Assembly (NCBI RefSeq): GCF_028912405.1 | Contig: NZ_JAKELO010000002.1 | Coordinates: 1,683,276-1,747,275 of the forward strand | Direction: 5' to 3' | From: Methanogenium marinum | Lineage (GTDB): Archaea > Halobacteriota > Methanomicrobia > Methanomicrobiales > Methanomicrobiaceae | DNA: 64,000 nt | In this document: one piece after another, positions 62,901-64,000 of the stretch | Layout: the number at the start of each line of letters is the position of its first letter | Position numbering within the stretch: position 1 is the stretch's first letter | Notes under the pieces: generated by a model | Told to the model about the DNA's origin: nothing | Seen by the model: the letters and a program-made list of their open reading frames with translations, nothing else | The model's database searches: none | Program-made: the position numbers and the translations under genes

Positions 62901-63512
62901 GGTGAAGTCACCCGTGTATTCTTTGTGGCAAATCCCATGACTGCCACGCTCAATGGTATTGGCGGTGTGACAGGTGGCATCACGCTTGACTTCCTGGTTA
63001 TGCCCACCGCAGATAACGAGATGCGCCTCTCTCTTAAGGGAGACGTGCCTGCATCGGTCGAAAACGGTCTGAAACAGGCAGCACAGTCTACCGGAAAGAT
63101 TGTGGGTGACGTGGCGTTTATCATGCCGCTCTCCTTCTCAGCTCCTGTGGCAGCAGACAGTGTAATCGTGACTCTTACGGCCCCTGCACTCTGGGTAGAG
63201 AGCAGTGGCGGTGCCGGGAATGTAATGGTTGCCGGCTACCAGCCTGACGGGACAGCAGTCCTGCTTCCGACGACAGGCTCAAGTGAGGGTGTATTCATTG
63301 CAGAATCGCCTGTGCTCTATGATGGCTACGGTCTGGTTGCATTCAGTGCAGCAGAGACGGGTGCGGAGATGACCCCTGCACCTACATCTGCAACAGAGAC
63401 CAGTACGCCTGCTGAAGCGACTCCTACTTCCTCAGGTAGTATCTTCACAACACTGGCACTCATCTGTGCTGTCTTTGGAATTGCCGGATATGCGGCAATG
63501 AAGAAGAGATAA
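56910..63512 (+). CDS. Giant secreted, membrane-anchored repeat protein (DUF4430-like and sulfite-oxidase-fold-like domains)
   Basis: 2200 residues. Signal peptide about 1-35 (FFALLLVLVVCAVPACAA); AGGGG before the ATG makes 56910 or 56919 the start. Order: module A (about 36-230); four DUF4430-like beta-grasp repeats (about 240-785, W-x-YQLNGVYQNYY and LADGDEITYYYGP); three sulfite-oxidase-fold-like modules B (about 797-1245); a second module A (about 1248-1430); a fourth module B (about 1437-1585); two surface beta domains like PGF-pre-PGF (about 1590-1910 and 1930-2150); Pro/Thr-rich linkers (TPAPTPTPVATQ); one C-terminal helix and KKR. Each B module keeps one Cys (822, 969, 1126, 1461) near a His. 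A surface binding or adhesion role is likely; corrinoid or cofactor binding is possible. Confidence 0.82.
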   Translation: MIFMSIVDLVNKRGLPLFFALLLVLVVCAVPACAAFTTEVTVQKIADDGTTVLNEKTVSVAWMEANLPVMGDGTTHYYAQGPSFNLSNLWDPSETINWEDKDMGAVRGTDIKDLCELAGGAESGDVIVLRASDGYSKSLPYDNVYNPQSRQGQVVLAWEKNGNSVTDDSYSDGMRNVFFADTSTNPEGAHVYGNWDMHETMPQIYWHYFSATYPATTGLGVQNINIIKILTDEPVPEGPVTIYDGSVTLAVETFSWTDSNGDSYDINSQTPHGALEAAATDGGFTYVGAWKDSQSTALLNDIFADDTWFNYSKDDGVGWNYQLNGVYQNYYSTETGISNFAGLADGDEITYYYGPKDDTTTANATALITIDVNFAGTGPTEIYDGSVTLAAETFSWTDSNGDSYDINCQTPHGGLEAAATYGGFTYVGAWKDSQSTALLNDIFADDTWFNYSKDDGVGWNYQLNGVYQNYYSTETGISNFAGLADGDEITFYYGPKDDTTTANATALITIDVNFAGDVPTGAVDVLFEGSVALTDGTFTWDGHDVEDMTPHGALDSASGVAPLEYIGGWSDSKATAFIDNIGADGTWYNYSKEDSLAWNYQLNGAYQNYWSDTTGISNNVLEDGDYVEFYYGPKSDETTENALAVIRIWVNPAEPIGPVDVIYEGPVALSDGTFDWDGHEVSYLTPHGALDTASGLVPFTYLGGWKDSKATALLDDIGTGDTWYNYSKDNALSWNYQLNGVYQNYYSDVTGISNNVIEDGDSVVFYYGPKSDETTDNATAVIRMQVGDGSGPTPGEDWSIVVKNGAREFTVDKAYFEAGVGCGHSASYTDVDGTWAGMPLYFLAGLVDDDITHGSGAFNRELAAEGYSVEVTSGDGYSINFESADIAVNENIFVANTLDGAALPATIGDKEKPCWPLRMSGEEVGAGKLVGGIATIELIGVPEPSEGWELAVNGVISDVVTEAEFNDFCMHAVTWTDGNGDVWEGVPLWVMAAVSDNYETTTHWTFDDTAAAEGYTVRIIAGDGFSRDFASADMARSEDYILASICNGEPLSDEGDKAPYPLRLVGPAVWDETEGKFTGSAISNIATIDLVELIPSEPTEGSYNLYTKGIISCNITEAFFEEALVCHHQQTWTNEETGEQWGGIPLWILAGWVDDRTPHGSDGFNDAVALAGYTVIVTADDGYSKSLSSNLVARNNGLIVANTLNGSALEDSFPLRLVGPDLPEASYGVGNLAKIELTDFCEPEGTTPLTIVKYADDGVTELSNVTVTWDWMADNLPVYGDGVTEYKFEGLCFPPNDPWDMAETYPAGFKVSEQMKGTSIRELCDLAGGVDAGTEVKFVATDGWTSKLPYEVICEPADCVGEPVLAWYSAGWGGTMPDYADGFRIFFVTDDAIFGQKDMYEGIPFQYWHYNSGLPSCAGLSARMVTRIELTTYADPTWNLAAIGAIPAELSKGYFEGAMGCTMSGNHKATYTDGSGNTWDGMPLWLICGFVDDANSHVGKSYNQTLAEQGYNIHIIAEDGYETVIDSRDTIRNNNYVLANTLNGQLMRPDDGNGWPLRLVGPNVTAHYDGVKSVRNVVKVILDLPYAPDEYSGAVTAEWGDILTGTSIQAFIGGIAAGTGEMADTNVYATADAPFALTGNQYVIGEPITFIVNGVEALEHPTFVGAETVSLDLTFPIGSLPVAEKDCDGVPPCVVTDGDTVCVDLTGGNVDVDGSNIALFPAGNGWESMLIRTNGVTENATAATGSVTGVIATGDPVSGTVPEVGNVTAEFLVNLTGMPSDDATIKSMISKDPSSEMLSYFQIAAAGEGVGITDVAYTLNIQKSGITNGDDITNATIRMAVTPEWVTAHGGMNAIQIIRHGEEGVTEILETTYVGEDAEGLMIFEAFSPNGLSLFGMAAVSTSSSYYDSDDSGWTPAPTPTPVATQPVASAGSYTIVSSAVTFSTLDNTKTFSIDRRVAEANDASVVIVGKEVQIRMSNGTLHIEATGISEDSNLISGEVTRVFFVANPMTATLNGIGGVTGGITLDFLVMPTADNEMRLSLKGDVPASVENGLKQAAQSTGKIVGDVAFIMPLSFSAPVAADSVIVTLTAPALWVESSGGAGNVMVAGYQPDGTAVLLPTTGSSEGVFIAESPVLYDGYGLVAFSAAETGAEMTPAPTSATETSTPAEATPTSSGSIFTTLALICAVFGIAGYAAMKKR
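57631..58470 (+). repeat. 420-bp tandem repeat, two near-identical copies
   Basis: Two direct copies (57631-58050 and 58051-58470) encode DUF4430-like repeats 1 and 2 of the giant protein. The offset is exactly 420 bases (140 codons). Long blocks are base-for-base identical, for example 57781-57840 with 58201-58260, and 57901-57960 with 58321-58380. Repeats 3 and 4 are much more diverged. The pattern indicates a recent duplication or gene conversion. Confidence 0.9.
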
Positions 63513-63517
63513 TCATA

Positions 63518-63530
63518 TTTTTATTTTTTT
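63518..63530 (+). terminator. T-rich terminator after the giant gene
   Basis: TTTTTATTTTTTT begins about 6 bases after the stop codon, a typical archaeal oligo-T termination signal. It is followed by the interleaved inverted repeats at 63536-63577. Confidence 0.55.
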
Positions 63531-63535
63531 TAAAA

Positions 63536-63577
63536 CTCCGGAATGTGGAAAATTTAAATCCGGAGATTTTTCCACAT
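63536..63577. other. Two interleaved inverted repeats
   Basis: CTCCGG (63536-63541) pairs with CCGGAG (63560-63565), and ATGTGGAAAA (63543-63552) pairs with TTTTCCACAT (63568-63577). The arms alternate as A-B-A'-B', so they either form exclusive alternative hairpins or, as RNA, a pseudoknot. The 10-bp stem with a 15-base loop is the most stable single option. Both stems are perfect. It lies just past the T-tract, so it may be a structured 3' end or a protein-binding site. Confidence 0.5.
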
Positions 63578-63753
63578 CATATGTTTCGGGAGTATAGTGG
63601 CCTGTCACATTAAATCGTCCAATTCGTTCTCCGAATGTGTCCCATCATAAGTCATTGCATCTTCCGTTATCGTGGGTCTGTCCGCATACCGGGAAAGCTG
63701 CCATACCTGCATCCTGTGATAAAATTACCCCGGTCGGGTATCTTTTGATACAC

Positions 63754-63999
63754 TTATTTCTCTGTGTCCTGCTTTTTTGTTCTGACACCCGTTTTTGGGC
63801 CGGTTGCAAAATAGATGTGAACCAATACTGCTACCACAAACGGTCCCCACAAAAATGTATGAAGCCTGAAAGAAAGTGATTTACCAAGTAATCCAAGAGT
63901 TAACGGTTCGACGATACCTGGGTATGTGATACCAAATCCCGTAAACAGAATGAGAAATGTAAGTACCAACAAAATCCTGTTTGTCCATATCCGGTAAAC
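63754..63999 (-). CDS. Membrane protein, C-terminal part (partial)
   Basis: The gene runs off the right edge on the minus strand; 81 codons are visible. There are two hydrophobic segments: NRILLVLTFLILFTGFGITYPG and FLWGPFVVAVLVHIYFATG, with His residues (FRLHTFLWG, VLVHIYFA) at positions where small b-type cytochrome or DUF4405-like proteins bind heme. It ends TGVRTKKQDTEK. The heme idea is inference from the His placement. The N-terminal part is not in the window, so the family is not fixed. Confidence 0.6.
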   Translation of the reverse strand, partial: VYRIWTNRILLVLTFLILFTGFGITYPGIVEPLTLGLLGKSLSFRLHTFLWGPFVVAVLVHIYFATGPKTGVRTKKQDTEK

Positions 64000-64000
64000 C

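Noticed and set aside
63637-63879. Plus-strand frame at the right end
   Set aside because: It is the reverse complement of the partial membrane protein gene and has no coding features of its own.

Overview
The window is from a methanogenic archaeon, most likely a member of the Methanomicrobiales. The evidence is methenyl-H4MPT cyclohydrolase (mch), O-phosphoseryl-tRNA synthetase (sepS), a YcaO protein of the kind linked to McrA thioamidation, archaeal translation and transcription factors (aRF1, aIF2-gamma, Rpo7, Spt4, S24e, S27ae, L40e), the Kae1-Bud32 fusion, AglB, DUF2098, DUF2070 and an archaeal phosphoribulokinase. Genes are densely packed with many ATGA-type overlaps. I see no rRNA, CRISPR array or intact insertion sequence.

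Layout. 0-7 kb: end of queC, a Nudix hydrolase and a lipoprotein hydrolase, then a translation block of prf1, argS, the wyosine enzyme taw1 and sepS. 7-12.6 kb: two membrane proteins, mch, and a minus-strand four-gene iron-sulfur/flavin cluster of unknown role. 12.8-17.2 kb: a SbcC/Rad50-like and SbcD/Mre11-like pair of the YhaN/YhaO type. 17.4-21.7 kb: an MFS transporter, two tiny membrane proteins in tandem, DUF2070 and a small membrane protein. 21.9-26.2 kb: phosphoribulokinase converging on a helicase-exonuclease pair that looks like an archaeal MrfAB (YprA/YprB).

26.3-40.1 kb: a transglutaminase-like lipoprotein, sufC-sufB, a cyclase-family hydrolase, an unrecognised Cys-rich protein, then glmM, two paralogous sugar nucleotidyltransferase/acyltransferases, glmS, a glycosyltransferase and the oligosaccharyltransferase AglB. 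Together these can supply UDP-GlcNAc-type precursors and transfer glycans to surface proteins. 40.2-42.1 kb: YcaO, DUF2098 and NikR. 42.4-48.1 kb: the conserved archaeal information-processing run from aIF2-gamma to L40e. 48.2-50.4 kb: a BLES03-like protein, a decayed thi4 gene carrying a (TG)9(AG)5 microsatellite, htpX and tRNA-Gly.

50.5-64 kb is more accessory: a tandem Cache lipoprotein, tRNA-Val, a beta-lactamase-fold protein, a transglutaminase lipoprotein, an NTF2-like protein, and a giant 2200-residue surface protein. The giant protein is built from DUF4430-like repeats and sulfite-oxidase-fold-like repeats, with a 420-bp near-identical internal duplication. A membrane protein fragment ends the window. 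The best candidates for undescribed biology are the giant surface protein, the Fe-S/flavin cluster, the archaeal MrfAB pair and the Cys-rich protein after the Suf genes.
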